This document shows, piece after piece, positions 17,072 to 26,199 of a DNA stretch of 44,155 nt (its first letter is position 1; each line of letters begins with the position of its first letter). The DNA is taken from positions 1 through 44,155 of the forward strand of contig JAISGD010000020.1 in assembly GCA_031263195.1 (NCBI GenBank), read 5' to 3'. This DNA is from Campylobacteraceae bacterium (lineage in GTDB: Bacteria > Campylobacterota > Campylobacteria > Campylobacterales > Campylobacteraceae). The position numbers were made by a program, and so were the translations under genes. The notes beneath the pieces were generated by a model. The model did not search any database. It had not been told where the DNA came from and saw only the letters and a list, made by a program, of their open reading frames with translations.

Positions 17072-17158
17072 ATGAAGTTGTTAGCAATAACCTTGATGAT
17101 TTTAACCAGTTGTGAAAACAAACAAAGATTAGATAGGTTTGTTAAAGAACTTTTATAA
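17072..17158 (+). CDS. Tiny putative lipoprotein
   Basis: 28 codons: MKLLAITLMILTSCENKQRL, with a lipobox LTSC, then DRFVKELL. The stop (TAA, 17156-17158) overlaps the next ATG by one base. Tiny lipoproteins (lysis- or exclusion-type) do exist, but there is little else to support it. A partly similar stretch recurs at 17484-17515. Confidence 0.3.
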   Translation: MKLLAITLMILTSCENKQRLDRFVKELL

Positions 17159-17471
17159 TGCTGGCTTTGTATATTGCCGCAGGTATTTTATTGGTGGTGT
17201 TATTTTATGGCTTTTGTTTAGCTATAGTAGGAAGGGTCATTCTTCTATGGCTAGTATTTGGGGTATTTTTGCATCTACGGGGTGTTTCATTGCGAGCATA
17301 TTTATATGGATTGTAGAACATCATTATGGAGAAAGCACAAAAATAGTTATTACATTAGCGTTTTTGATTATCATTGGTTTTGCAAATAACAAAAGTGATA
17401 AAAAATGGATAGCAAAAGACAACAAAGAACAGTTTTATAGATATAAAAATAGAAAAATAAGAGATAAATAA
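17158..17471 (+). pseudogene. Small membrane protein, apparently frameshifted
   Basis: From the ATG at 17158 one frame gives MLALYIAAGILLVVLFYGFCLAIVG, a strong membrane helix, and stops at 17316. From about 17235 the next frame gives RKGHSSMASIWGIFASTGCFIASIFIWIVEHHYG, a second hydrophobic segment, then a hydrophilic Lys-rich tail ending at 17471. Each frame holds half of a plausible membrane protein, so a single base change near 17230-17240 may have split it. The alternative is that the longer frame alone, from a TTG at 17139, is the gene; its N-terminus looks less natural. No family is recognised. Confidence 0.4.
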
Positions 17472-17559
17472 TATATATAGAACCAAGAATAGATAAGTTT
17501 GTGAAACTTTTTACACATGGGTCTTTACTACATTAAGCCCTACATAAACAAATTTTAAG

Positions 17560-17565
17560 TAAAAT
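17560..17565 (+). promoter_or_regulatory. Putative -10 box of the rpsB-tsf operon
   Basis: TAAAAT in the rpsB upstream region, about 113 bases before the ATG. It would give a long leader that contains the hairpin at 17606-17623. Assignment rests on position and similarity to TATAAT only. Confidence 0.3.
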
Positions 17566-17605
17566 TATTCCCTTAATCTCACACACACCAATTCTTAAAA
17601 AGGTT

Positions 17606-17623
17606 GCGTGCATTCATGTGCGC
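17606..17623 (+). promoter_or_regulatory. Hairpin in the rpsB leader
   Basis: GCGTGCA (17606-17612) pairs over seven base pairs, including two G-U pairs, with TGTGCGC (17617-17623) across a four-base loop. A second short inverted repeat, AGGC/GCCT, lies nearer the RBS. Many rpsB-tsf operons are controlled by ribosomal protein S2 binding to the leader, so this could be such an element. It does not match a leader motif known to me. Confidence 0.35.
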
Positions 17624-17677
17624 TGATGGGTGTGGAGGCAAAACCAAAATACAGGCGCTAGCCTATAAGGAGCCATT

Positions 17678-18643
17678 ATGGTAACAATGAAAGATTTATT
17701 GGAATGCGGTGTGCACTTCGGGCACCAAACAAGAAGATGGAATCCGAAAATGAAAAAATTCATCTTCGGCGAGAGAAAAAACATCTATATTATTGATCTT
17801 CAAAAGACTTTAAGATATTTTAGATATACCTACAATATCGTAAGAGACGCCGCGGCAGAAGGTAAAACCATTCTTTTTGTCGGCACAAAAAAACAAGCTG
17901 TTGTAGCTATCAAAGAAGCGGCTGAAGGCTGCGGCATGCCATATGTCAATCATCGCTGGCTTGGCGGCATGATGACAAACTTTAATACCATTAGACAATC
18001 AATACATAAACTTGAAATTATAGAAGAGATGGAAAAAGACGGTCAAATTGACCTTTTGACCAAAAAAGAGGCTCTAATGCTTCGCAGAAAAAAAGAGAAA
18101 CTTATTAGTTATCTTGGCGGACTAAGAAATCTCAAAAGTTCACCCGATATGCTTTTTATCATAGATACTGTTAAAGAAAGAATAGCCGTTGCCGAAGCAA
18201 ATAGATTGAAAATTCCCGTAGTAGCTCCCCTTGATACAAATTGTGATCCGGATGTTGTGGATTTTCCAATACCTGGCAATGACGACGCTATCCGCTCCGT
18301 TCAGTTGTTTTGTAAAGAGATGATGGAAGCTGTAAATGAGGGTAAAGAGTTAAGAGCTCAAGATAATCCTGACGCCGAAGGCGTTGTCATAACACAAAAA
18401 GAGAAAGAAGAGTTGCTGGAAGAGGCGATTGGTGAAGCCGACGAGGAGTTGAGTGAAGAGTTTTCAGATGAGAATATCGTTGAAACCGCTCCGAAAGAGG
18501 TCAAAAAATCAAAAGCCGAACAAGATAATACGCAAGAATCTCCTAAAAAAACGAGAGTAAAAAAAGAGACTAAAACTGATAAAGATAGCGTGGAAGCAGC
18601 TGAAAAACCAAAGAGAACAAGAAAACCAAAAGAGGCAGAATAA
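17678..18643 (+). CDS. rpsB: 30S ribosomal protein S2
   Basis: S2 is a small-subunit ribosomal protein. The core (residues 1-235) has the family motifs: [51 protein letters not shown] and [26 protein letters not shown]. The 321-residue product is about 80 residues longer than E. coli S2 (241). The extra C-terminal part (about 241-321) is low-complexity, first acidic ([19 protein letters not shown]), then Lys-rich. The stop overlaps the tsf start by one base (TAATG), coupling S2 to EF-Ts. Confidence 0.95.
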   Translation: MVTMKDLLECGVHFGHQTRRWNPKMKKFIFGERKNIYIIDLQKTLRYFRYTYNIVRDAAAEGKTILFVGTKKQAVVAIKEAAEGCGMPYVNHRWLGGMMTNFNTIRQSIHKLEIIEEMEKDGQIDLLTKKEALMLRRKKEKLISYLGGLRNLKSSPDMLFIIDTVKERIAVAEANRLKIPVVAPLDTNCDPDVVDFPIPGNDDAIRSVQLFCKEMMEAVNEGKELRAQDNPDAEGVVITQKEKEELLEEAIGEADEELSEEFSDENIVETAPKEVKKSKAEQDNTQESPKKTRVKKETKTDKDSVEAAEKPKRTRKPKEAE

Positions 18644-19710
18644 TGGCAGAGATAAGTGCAAGCTTGGTTAAAGAATTAAGAGAGATGACTGGTGCTGGAA
18701 TGATGGATTGCAAAAACGCTCTCGTTCAAACAGGCGGCGATATAGATGCTGCCGTTGATTTTTTACGCGAGAAAGGACTTGGTAAAGCCGCTAAAAAAGC
18801 AGACCGTCTTGCAAGTGAAGGGTTGATAAGTGTTGAAATTGCGCCGGATTTTAGTACGGCTACAATAAGCGAGATAAACTCCGAAACCGATTTTGTTGCC
18901 AAAAATGATAAATTTACAGATATGACAAAAAAGGTAACAAAATATATTCAAGACAACAACATCCAAAATACAGAAGAGCTTCAAAACAGTTCCATAGACG
19001 GCATAAACTTTAGCGAGTATATAAATTCGCAAATAGCTACTATCGGCGAAAATCTTGTAGTACGCCGTTTTGTTACGATAAAAGCTTCAAACGGTTTTGT
19101 CGTAAATGGATATATCCATTCAAACGGACGTGTGGGCGTGCTTTTAGAGGCAAAAATAAGCCAAAATATAGAGATTCAAAAGGCGGCTGGTTTATTGAAA
19201 AATATCGCTATGCACGCAGCGGCTATGAAACCGGTTTATCTTTCATACAACGAGCTTACACCAGACTTTATAGAAAAAGAGTTTGTTGCACTTAAAGCCA
19301 ATATAGAAAAAGAGAATGAAGAAAACAGGCGCCTAAAAAAACTTGAGAAGAAAATGCCGATTTACGGAAGTAAAGCGCAAATTACAGACGAAGTTTTAAA
19401 TGGCGTAAGAGCTGAATTTGAAGCAGAGTTGAAATCACAGGGTAAACCCGAGAAGATTTGGGACAGGATTATTCCCGGTCAGCTTGAGAGGTTTATAGCG
19501 GATAATACGCAGCTTGATCAGCAGTATGCGCTTTTGAGTCAGTTTTACGTTATGGACGATAGTAAGGCTATAGAACAGGCCGTAAAGATAAGAGCCGAAG
19601 AACTTGGCGGAACGATAGAACTTACAAAATATATCCGCTTTGAACTTGGCGAAGGATTAGAGAAAAAGAGTGAAGATTTCGCTGCCGAAGTCGCGGCGCA
19701 ACTTAACTAA
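18643..19710 (+). CDS. tsf: Elongation factor Ts
   Basis: EF-Ts recycles EF-Tu by exchanging GDP for GTP. The 355-residue product has the N-terminal UBA-like domain with LVKELREMTGAGMMDCKNAL, the core pattern INSETDFVAKND (residues about 80-91) and a C-terminal coiled region. The segment MHAAAMKPVYLS is also typical. The start codon shares one base with the rpsB stop. A hairpin with a T-rich tail follows the stop. Confidence 0.96.
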   Translation: MAEISASLVKELREMTGAGMMDCKNALVQTGGDIDAAVDFLREKGLGKAAKKADRLASEGLISVEIAPDFSTATISEINSETDFVAKNDKFTDMTKKVTKYIQDNNIQNTEELQNSSIDGINFSEYINSQIATIGENLVVRRFVTIKASNGFVVNGYIHSNGRVGVLLEAKISQNIEIQKAAGLLKNIAMHAAAMKPVYLSYNELTPDFIEKEFVALKANIEKENEENRRLKKLEKKMPIYGSKAQITDEVLNGVRAEFEAELKSQGKPEKIWDRIIPGQLERFIADNTQLDQQYALLSQFYVMDDSKAIEQAVKIRAEELGGTIELTKYIRFELGEGLEKKSEDFAAEVAAQLN

Positions 19711-19716
19711 AATAAA

Positions 19717-19734
19717 GGGCGGTTTGTGCCGCCC
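19717..19734 (+). terminator. Hairpin after tsf
   Basis: GGGCGG pairs with CCGCCC over six base pairs with a six-base loop, and the following sequence is T-rich (ACGCTTTT). It fits a weak Rho-independent terminator or attenuator between tsf and the ABC ATPase, which starts 20 bases later. Confidence 0.5.
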
Positions 19735-19754
19735 ACGCTTTTAAAGGGGAGAGT

Positions 19755-20393
19755 GTGTATTTAAACGTCAAAAATCTCTCACATTCATTTGATTACCCTC
19801 TTTTTAATGATGTCTCTTTTGAACTTTCCCCCGGATCGTCTATGGCTGTAACGGGTATCAGCGGCAGCGGTAAAAGTACACTTTTACATATCTGTTCCAC
19901 GCTTTTAAAACCAAACGGCGGCGAAGTCTTTTTTGATAATAAAAGCCTTTACAGGCTAAGCGCTAATGAATTGATAAATATAAGAAGAAATGATGTGGGG
20001 ATTATATTTCAATCTCATTTTTTGTTTAAAGGCTTCAGCGCATTTGAAAATATAGAACTGTCCAGCGTTTTGACCGGACTTCCTTTGGAAGACAGGCTTT
20101 TAAAAAGACTTGGTATTTCGCATATTTTAAAACAAAAACCGGGTGATATTTCAGGCGGGCAGCAGCAGAGAGTAAGCATCGCACGCGTACTTTCAAAAAG
20201 GCCTAAAATCATATTTGCCGATGAACCTACGGGCAATCTGGATGCTGAAACTGCTGCAGAAGTAACCGAACTTCTTTTTGATTATATCAGGAGCAATAAT
20301 GCGATACTTTTTTTAGTAACGCATGATTTGAATCTTGCCAAATGTTGTGATGAAGCATATAAACTTGAAAATTTAGTACTGAAAATGCTTTAA
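19755..20393 (+). CDS. ABC transporter ATP-binding protein (LolD/FtsE-like)
   Basis: A 212-residue ATPase subunit with Walker A GISGSGKST, Q-loop IIFQSHFLF, signature SGGQQQRVSIARVL, Walker B IIFADEPTGNLD and H-loop VTHD. The DEPTGNLD variant and size point to the LolD/FtsE/MacB family, which partners with FtsX-like membrane proteins. The GTG start is preceded by AAGGGGAG. No permease gene is adjacent. In C. jejuni a related ATPase gene follows tsf, to my recollection, so the location is conserved. Confidence 0.85.
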   Translation: MYLNVKNLSHSFDYPLFNDVSFELSPGSSMAVTGISGSGKSTLLHICSTLLKPNGGEVFFDNKSLYRLSANELINIRRNDVGIIFQSHFLFKGFSAFENIELSSVLTGLPLEDRLLKRLGISHILKQKPGDISGGQQQRVSIARVLSKRPKIIFADEPTGNLDAETAAEVTELLFDYIRSNNAILFLVTHDLNLAKCCDEAYKLENLVLKML

Positions 20394-20452
20394 TAATCCA
20401 ATACTAATTTAAGATATAATACAATTTACAATTGGAAATCAAAGGAAGCAGC

Positions 20453-21733
20453 ATGCGCTTTTTACTTATTAATACAAATCCCGCAGTTTCAAAGCTTGTA
20501 AATGCCAGTTTAAATCGTATAGGGCATGAAACGAGGGAGATAAGCAGTTATGATAATTTGCCGTTGGATTCGTTTATAGCTGTTATCGTGGACAGCGACT
20601 CATACGATGCTTCGCATATAGATGATTTATTGGCAGTTAGTATCGCGCCCTCTTTGATATATCTTAAACAACAAGATATGCTGACGCCATCCGGTTTTCA
20701 ATATGCACTTTCAAAGCCATTTTTACCGACAGATTTTATCACATTTATCGTATCCATCTTGAAAAAAAATCCCGAGTTAAAGCGGTTTATTACACCTGAA
20801 GCCGAAGAGTTTGTAAATATGCTTCCGGAAGAGGGTAGAGTGGAAGCTACAGAGGAAAAGGCTATCGAAATTTCTATGCTAACCCCTGAAGAACAGGCGA
20901 TAGATAATGATTTTATTAACCTCAACTTTTATGACGATTTGCAAAAAAAAGCGCCCATTTTCAGTGTAGAAGAGCAGGGCGAAATTGTACCTACAGAACC
21001 GATAGATATGGCTTTTAGTGCGCCTAAAATAGAACCTGACATATCGGATAGCGCTTTTTTTAATCTCTCCGATGATATTAGCAAATTCTATTCTTCCGGC
21101 AGCGAAGAGACTGTAAAAAAAGATCCAGTGACAACTTTATCTAACGAAACTGCCCAAAGCCCAAAACAACAAACGACACTGCCGCCTGCTATAGATGACA
21201 ATGGCGACAGTTTAAAGAGCAGCAATTTTGTATTGAACGACAAAGAGATTGATAAAGATCTGCAAATACCGCCAAAAGAGCAAAATAACAATAGAATTGA
21301 TTTTGATTTTAATATTATGGATGAGGTAGAAATTTCAAATCCAATGGAAGATGCCTTAGCAAAAGAGGACTTTTTGAAAGAGCCCGTAGAAGAAGTGAAA
21401 CAATTCGGCGGATTTGAAAAACTGGCAAAAGAATTTGATGATTTGATAAAACCGTCAAAAGATGAAACCGTGCCTAAAGAGGTTAAGCTACCATCTTATG
21501 CTTCCGAACCTAAAGCTCAGGCTGACCCATTTAAAAACCTAAATGAAAAAGAGATGAAAAAAGTGCTTCAAGAAGGAGGGCTTTTACCTCAAAGCGCAGA
21601 AGAGATAGTAAAGCATGAGATACAAAGCGTAGTACAAGATAGTGTGCAAGGATTGCTGCAAGGCAATATTTTGCGCGATGTGTTAAAGGGCTTAAAAATG
21701 AATATCACGATAACTTTTGAGGACAAAGAGTGA
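20453..21733 (+). CDS. Acidic protein with a receiver-like N-terminal domain
   Basis: Starts at the ATG giving MRFLLINTNPAVSKLV (RBS AAAGGAAG, 20441-20448); a longer frame from a TTG at 20432 is rejected. Residues 1-110 resemble a response regulator receiver fold: VIVDSDSY carries a possible phosphoacceptor Asp, and ALSKPF has the Lys-Pro of the last strand. The next 250 residues are strongly acidic and low in complexity. The C-terminal 60 residues (EIVKHEIQSVVQDSV ... ILRDVLKGLKMNITITFEDKE) may be a coiled binding region. Campylobacter genomes have a 'highly acidic protein' in this position. Function unknown; the last four bases (GTGA) overlap gmk. Confidence 0.75.
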   Translation: MRFLLINTNPAVSKLVNASLNRIGHETREISSYDNLPLDSFIAVIVDSDSYDASHIDDLLAVSIAPSLIYLKQQDMLTPSGFQYALSKPFLPTDFITFIVSILKKNPELKRFITPEAEEFVNMLPEEGRVEATEEKAIEISMLTPEEQAIDNDFINLNFYDDLQKKAPIFSVEEQGEIVPTEPIDMAFSAPKIEPDISDSAFFNLSDDISKFYSSGSEETVKKDPVTTLSNETAQSPKQQTTLPPAIDDNGDSLKSSNFVLNDKEIDKDLQIPPKEQNNNRIDFDFNIMDEVEISNPMEDALAKEDFLKEPVEEVKQFGGFEKLAKEFDDLIKPSKDETVPKEVKLPSYASEPKAQADPFKNLNEKEMKKVLQEGGLLPQSAEEIVKHEIQSVVQDSVQGLLQGNILRDVLKGLKMNITITFEDKE

Positions 21734-22344
21734 ATGCCAAAGGCGCGCTTTTAGTTATATCGGGTCCCAGCGGCGCAGGAAAAAGTTCGATTATACGCGA
21801 ACTTTTAAAACAAATCCCAAATGCCGCTTTCTCTGTCTCCACGACGACAAGGCAAAAGAGAGAAGGAGAGGTTGATGGAGTAAACTATCATTTCGTTGAT
21901 AAAAAAAGTTTCAAGCAAGAGATAAAAGAGGGAACTTTTTTGGAGTGGGCTAATGTTCACGGAAACTTTTACGGCACATCACTGAAGCAGATTATAAAAA
22001 TGCTAGATGAGGGAAAGCTTGTTATTTTGGATATAGATGTACAGGGATATATGCTCTTAAAAGAGAAAGTCAAATCAGCCACCTCTGTATTTTTGACGAC
22101 AAAAAATAGGGATGATTTGAAAACAAGGCTGCTTTTAAGAGAAAGTGACAGCAAAGAGATGATTGAAAAAAGGCTTGAAAATGCCGCTGTGGAGATGACC
22201 TATATCAACCGCTACAAATATCTCGTTATTAATGACGATTTTAAAACAGCTCTCGCGCAAATGCTGAATATCGCTCGTGCCGCATCCAATAAATGCGTTA
22301 TTACGGATGTGGATAAATTTATAGAAGATTGGATAAAGAGTTGA
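21730..22344 (+). CDS. gmk: Guanylate kinase
   Basis: Gmk converts GMP and ATP to GDP and ADP. The 204-residue product has the P-loop GPSGAGKSS, the STTTRQKREGEVDGVNYHFV segment that binds GMP, EWANVHGNFYGTS, and VILDIDVQG in the acidic core, all family markers. The GTG start overlaps the stop of the preceding gene by four bases, so the pair is translationally coupled. Confidence 0.95.
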   Translation: MNAKGALLVISGPSGAGKSSIIRELLKQIPNAAFSVSTTTRQKREGEVDGVNYHFVDKKSFKQEIKEGTFLEWANVHGNFYGTSLKQIIKMLDEGKLVILDIDVQGYMLLKEKVKSATSVFLTTKNRDDLKTRLLLRESDSKEMIEKRLENAAVEMTYINRYKYLVINDDFKTALAQMLNIARAASNKCVITDVDKFIEDWIKS

Positions 22345-22389
22345 AAAAATGATATAATACCTCTCTCATTTTTAAATTTAGGAGTAAAA

Positions 22390-22632
22390 ATGCTTTCAAA
22401 TATAGGCGTGCCGGGTTTAGTTATTATACTTCTTATTATTGTCGTACTTTTTGGTGGCAAGAGGATTGCCGAAGTAGCAAAAGGTCTTGGTACGGGCGTG
22501 AAAAACTTTAAAGATGCTGTGAAAGAGGATGAAAAGGTTCAGTCCGAACCTGTTTTGGAAGAGAAACCAATGGTTAAAAAAACGACTGCGAAAAAAAGCT
22601 CAAGTGTCAAAACTAAAACAGCGTCTAAGTAA
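22390..22632 (+). CDS. tatA: Twin-arginine translocase subunit TatA
   Basis: TatA forms the pore of the Tat system that exports folded proteins. The 80-residue product has a short N-terminal helix (GVPGLVIILLIIVVLFGGKRI) followed by an FGG hinge, an amphipathic helix (KGLGTGVKNFKDAVK) and a Lys-rich tail. A good RBS (TAGGAG) precedes the ATG. TatB/TatC are not adjacent. It sits between gmk and argS in the same direction. Confidence 0.9.
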   Translation: MLSNIGVPGLVIILLIIVVLFGGKRIAEVAKGLGTGVKNFKDAVKEDEKVQSEPVLEEKPMVKKTTAKKSSSVKTKTASK

Positions 22633-22640
22633 ATCTCGAT

Positions 22641-24227
22641 ATGAAGCGAAAAGTTACCGAAGTTATAAAAAAATATATTGATAAAGAGTTTCATTTAGAA
22701 AAACCAAAAAGCGCGGAACTCGGGCACTACGCTACGCCTATAGCTTTCTCATTGGCAAAAGAATTACGCCGACCCCCGATCATTATAGCGCAGGAACTTG
22801 CTTCAAAACTTCAAAATGAACCTGTTTTTGAGAGCGTGAATGCGATTAACGGATATATCAACTTTAAACTCTCTTTGGATTTCATGGATAATTATGCCTC
22901 CCATTTTTTGCACAATCCAAACGATTTTGCAAAGGGTAAAAAAGACGGCTCGATATTGATAGAGTTTGTCAGCGCAAATCCAACCGGTCCTTTACACATA
23001 GGACACGCAAGAGGTGCGGTTGTCGGCGACGCGTTATGCCGCATAGGTTCGCATCTTGGTTATAAAATCACAAGCGAGTATTACGTTAATGATGCCGGCA
23101 ATCAAGTGGATTTATTGGGGCTTTCCATATTTTTGGCAGGGCGCGAAAATATTTTGAAACTTAATGTGGAATTTCCCGAGCAGTATTATAGGGGAGAGTA
23201 TATTGTAGATTTGGCGCATAAGGCAGCAGTGAAATTCGGTAAAAATATATTTGGGGATGAAAAAAATATAGTGGATTTGAGTCTTTGGGGTAAAGATGAG
23301 ATGATGGAGTTAATACGTCAAAATCTAAATGCTGCAAAAATAAGTTTTGACAGTTTTATCAGTGAAAAAAGCTTATATCCCAAATGGGAAGAGAGTTTTG
23401 AAAAGTTGCAAAGCAAATGCAAAACGTATGAAAAAGATGGAAAAGTCTGGATAAAATCGCAGGAATTTGGCGATGAGAAAGACAGAGTTGTCATAAGAGA
23501 AGACAATCGCCCCACATACCTTGCAGGAGACATAGTTTATCATGACTGTAAATTTTCAAGAGATTTTGACAGATATATCAATATCTGGGGTGCAGACCAC
23601 CACGGATATATAGCCAGAGTAAAAGCGGCAATAAATTTTATGGGGTATGACGAGAGTAAATTAGAGGTTATTTTAGCGCAAATGGTGTCCCTGTTAAAAG
23701 GCGGTGAACCGTATAAGATGAGTAAACGCGCGGGTAATTTTATACTAATGAGCGAAGTGATTGACGAGATAGGAAGCGATGCTTTACGTTTTATGTTTTT
23801 GAGCAAAAAGAGCGACACGCATCTTGAGTTTGATATAGACGAATTGAAAAAAGACGATAACTCCAATCCCGTTTATTATGTCAATTATGCGCATGCCAGG
23901 ATAAATCAACTCTTCGCCAAGTGTGGCAAACGTATTGACGACGTAGCCAATGTAAAACTTACCAATTTAAATGAAAGCGCGCAAAATCTGCTCTTTAATG
24001 CTCTTTTACTGCCTGAAGTATTGGAAGATGCATTTGAGACAAGGCAACTTCAAAAAGTAACGGATTACTTAAAATCATTGGCGGCAGTTTTGCATAAATT
24101 TTACAATGAAAACAGAGTTTTAGGCAGCGAGTTTGAAGATAGATATCTGAAACTTTTAAGTATTGTCTCTCTCTCTTTACGTACGGGACTAAATCTTATA
24201 GGGGTAAACGCTAAAGAGAAGATGTAG
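22641..24227 (+). CDS. argS: Arginyl-tRNA synthetase
   Basis: It charges tRNA-Arg. The 528-residue class I enzyme shows FVSANPTGPLHIGHARGAVVGDAL with the HIGH motif, the ArgS-type ISEKSLYPKWEESF region, the LAGDIVYHDCKF motif, the KMSKS equivalent YKMSKRAGN, and a C-terminal all-helical anticodon domain (NPVYYVNYAHARINQLFAKCG). The start ATG follows the tatA stop by eight bases. Length is normal for this phylum. Confidence 0.96.
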   Translation: MKRKVTEVIKKYIDKEFHLEKPKSAELGHYATPIAFSLAKELRRPPIIIAQELASKLQNEPVFESVNAINGYINFKLSLDFMDNYASHFLHNPNDFAKGKKDGSILIEFVSANPTGPLHIGHARGAVVGDALCRIGSHLGYKITSEYYVNDAGNQVDLLGLSIFLAGRENILKLNVEFPEQYYRGEYIVDLAHKAAVKFGKNIFGDEKNIVDLSLWGKDEMMELIRQNLNAAKISFDSFISEKSLYPKWEESFEKLQSKCKTYEKDGKVWIKSQEFGDEKDRVVIREDNRPTYLAGDIVYHDCKFSRDFDRYINIWGADHHGYIARVKAAINFMGYDESKLEVILAQMVSLLKGGEPYKMSKRAGNFILMSEVIDEIGSDALRFMFLSKKSDTHLEFDIDELKKDDNSNPVYYVNYAHARINQLFAKCGKRIDDVANVKLTNLNESAQNLLFNALLLPEVLEDAFETRQLQKVTDYLKSLAAVLHKFYNENRVLGSEFEDRYLKLLSIVSLSLRTGLNLIGVNAKEKM

Positions 24228-24248
24228 TGGTTTTTTTGGGTGTGGTAA

Positions 24249-25850
24249 ATGAAAAATATGTCAAAATCGATTTTTGTCCCCTTTGTCGTTATTTTTTTGA
24301 TTGGTTGCGGCGGGGGTGGCGGAAGCAGCGGATATGAAGCACATAGTGGTGGTAGTACGGTAACTCTTGCCTCAGTTTGCAGTGGTGGACTACCTTGCGG
24401 CAATAACGGCAACAGTTATATGGGAGCAGGTATTGGTGTTTGGAATTATAAAAACAGTGGTACATCCAGTGTCAATCTCAATGTTTCACTCTCTAATGTA
24501 GCAAATAGAGATATCACCATAGTCTTTACAAATGAAGGTGATACAAATATCAACAATTTTCCGCATATTGAAGTGTACCAGTCTTTGAAAAATGAGATAT
24601 ACGCTTATTCACAGACGGAAGATACATTTAATTATATTCCAGAGTCTATAAGATATTTTGACCCAGAAGAGTTTATACGACAAAATAAGCCTTATCCAAA
24701 TCAATATTCACAAAAATTACTGCTTAAGACATGGAATAAAAACGATAAAAACACATGGCGCATTCATAGAGATATAAGTTCAAATACAAATCGTATCGCT
24801 ACGCTTAGAAAGCAGATGAGTATTTTGGGGCGCACTATCAATCTATGGGTTGAGGATAGCGAATTTAAAAGCGGCAAGATTACCGAGTCGGAGATAAATA
24901 CTATCTCTTCCCATATTGATACCATATATTATAACGTGATAACTATAGCGGGAGAACCATGGGGAACTCATAGCAGGTCAGGATATATATCCGGTGACCA
25001 ACCTTTAGATATAGTATTCGTCAACTTTGATAATAACGGACAACCATTTGGTACGATAGGGTATTTTTGGGCAGGCAATAACCTTAATAAAAATATTAAC
25101 CAAAATTCCAACGAAGCCATAGCCGTCTTTATAGATACTGAGACGCTTTACGGGGGTTCGATATTGTATGGATTAAGTACAATAGCGCATGAATTGACCC
25201 ATGCGGTCAATTTCTATCAGCGTGTTATTCTTATAAATGATGAATTTGACACATTTTTAGACGAGATGACGGCTATAATGATGGAAGACGTATTGGCTAG
25301 AAAGATAGATGCTGTTTTTAATGATGCTAAAGAGAGATATATGGAATGGCTCAGGATCCCCCTTTATAAGTGTGATTTTGCAAAGTGGGAAGGGTGCGGT
25401 AATGCTGTCTATAGTTATAATGTCGCCGGTAGTTTTGGGGCGTTTTTGCTGCGTCAGTACGGTATAGATAATTTTTACAAAACAGTGTTCAAAACCCGAA
25501 GTGATATCAGCGCCAGAACAAAATCCATAAGCATTTTAGATAAAGCCATAAAGACATATGACAGCGGAGGTTTGACAAAAGCCCTACGTAATTGGGGAGC
25601 GAGTATCGCGATGCTGTCGACCTCTTTACCGCTTAATGGTTTTGGGTATCCGTATCGCAACGATAACGGACTCGAGTTGGAAGAGTTTGACGGGAGCGTT
25701 TACAAACAATATCGTTCATTGCCTCTATACTCTCCGGCGACACTCTCGGCACATGCTCATTTTCCGTTTTTGAGAAGACCTGCAAGCTACACATATGAAG
25801 AGGTTTTTGTTGTGCCAAAAAATGCATCGGTAACTGTAATTGTCCAGTGA
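24249..25850 (+). CDS. Secreted lipoprotein zinc metalloprotease, M30-like (copy 1)
   Basis: A 533-residue protein with a lipoprotein signal (hydrophobic IFVPFVVIFLIG, lipobox LIGC, Cys20) followed by a glycine-rich linker. The zinc site HELTH (His314, Glu315, His318) lies in STIAHELTHAVNFYQR, and Glu339 in LDEM is a likely third ligand. This pattern of HEXXH, NFYQ and a later E resembles the M30 (hyicolysin) family. The N-terminal domain (about 30-110) is Asn- and Ser-rich and probably beta-sandwich. It is therefore a surface or secreted protease. It is a tandem paralogue of the gene at 26200-27747; the gap between them carries no gene I recognise. Confidence 0.75.
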   Translation: MKNMSKSIFVPFVVIFLIGCGGGGGSSGYEAHSGGSTVTLASVCSGGLPCGNNGNSYMGAGIGVWNYKNSGTSSVNLNVSLSNVANRDITIVFTNEGDTNINNFPHIEVYQSLKNEIYAYSQTEDTFNYIPESIRYFDPEEFIRQNKPYPNQYSQKLLLKTWNKNDKNTWRIHRDISSNTNRIATLRKQMSILGRTINLWVEDSEFKSGKITESEINTISSHIDTIYYNVITIAGEPWGTHSRSGYISGDQPLDIVFVNFDNNGQPFGTIGYFWAGNNLNKNINQNSNEAIAVFIDTETLYGGSILYGLSTIAHELTHAVNFYQRVILINDEFDTFLDEMTAIMMEDVLARKIDAVFNDAKERYMEWLRIPLYKCDFAKWEGCGNAVYSYNVAGSFGAFLLRQYGIDNFYKTVFKTRSDISARTKSISILDKAIKTYDSGGLTKALRNWGASIAMLSTSLPLNGFGYPYRNDNGLELEEFDGSVYKQYRSLPLYSPATLSAHAHFPFLRRPASYTYEEVFVVPKNASVTVIVQ

Positions 25851-26199
25851 ATTTCATATAGCGTTTATTAGTCTGTTTGGAAAACAAGACTAAACTTTAT
25901 ATTGGTGTATTAAATTATATTCCGGTAGTGCAAAAGATTTTTAATTACCCGATTGCAATCCCCGCAACTCCAAATAAAGAGTTGAGAAACTATTAACAAT
26001 AACATATAATTGCCCTCAATTTATAAATATTGGCGGTGCTATGAGCGGGGAACACGGCTTAATTCAAGTCTTGAGTTTTATCTTTCAAAACAAAATATAT
26101 AAAGTATTTATAAACATATTTTAAGTATTTCCATTATTATGCGGTATGAATTTATCAGGAGCGATATTTCGCAAGGGGGTGGTATTAAAGGAATTGAAA
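25851..26199. other. Gap between the two protease genes
   Basis: AT-rich sequence of about 350 bases with no RNA gene, operon-scale ORF or terminator that I can name. An ATG frame from 26146 simply extends the second protease upstream and is less likely than the start chosen at 26200. Confidence 0.3.
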
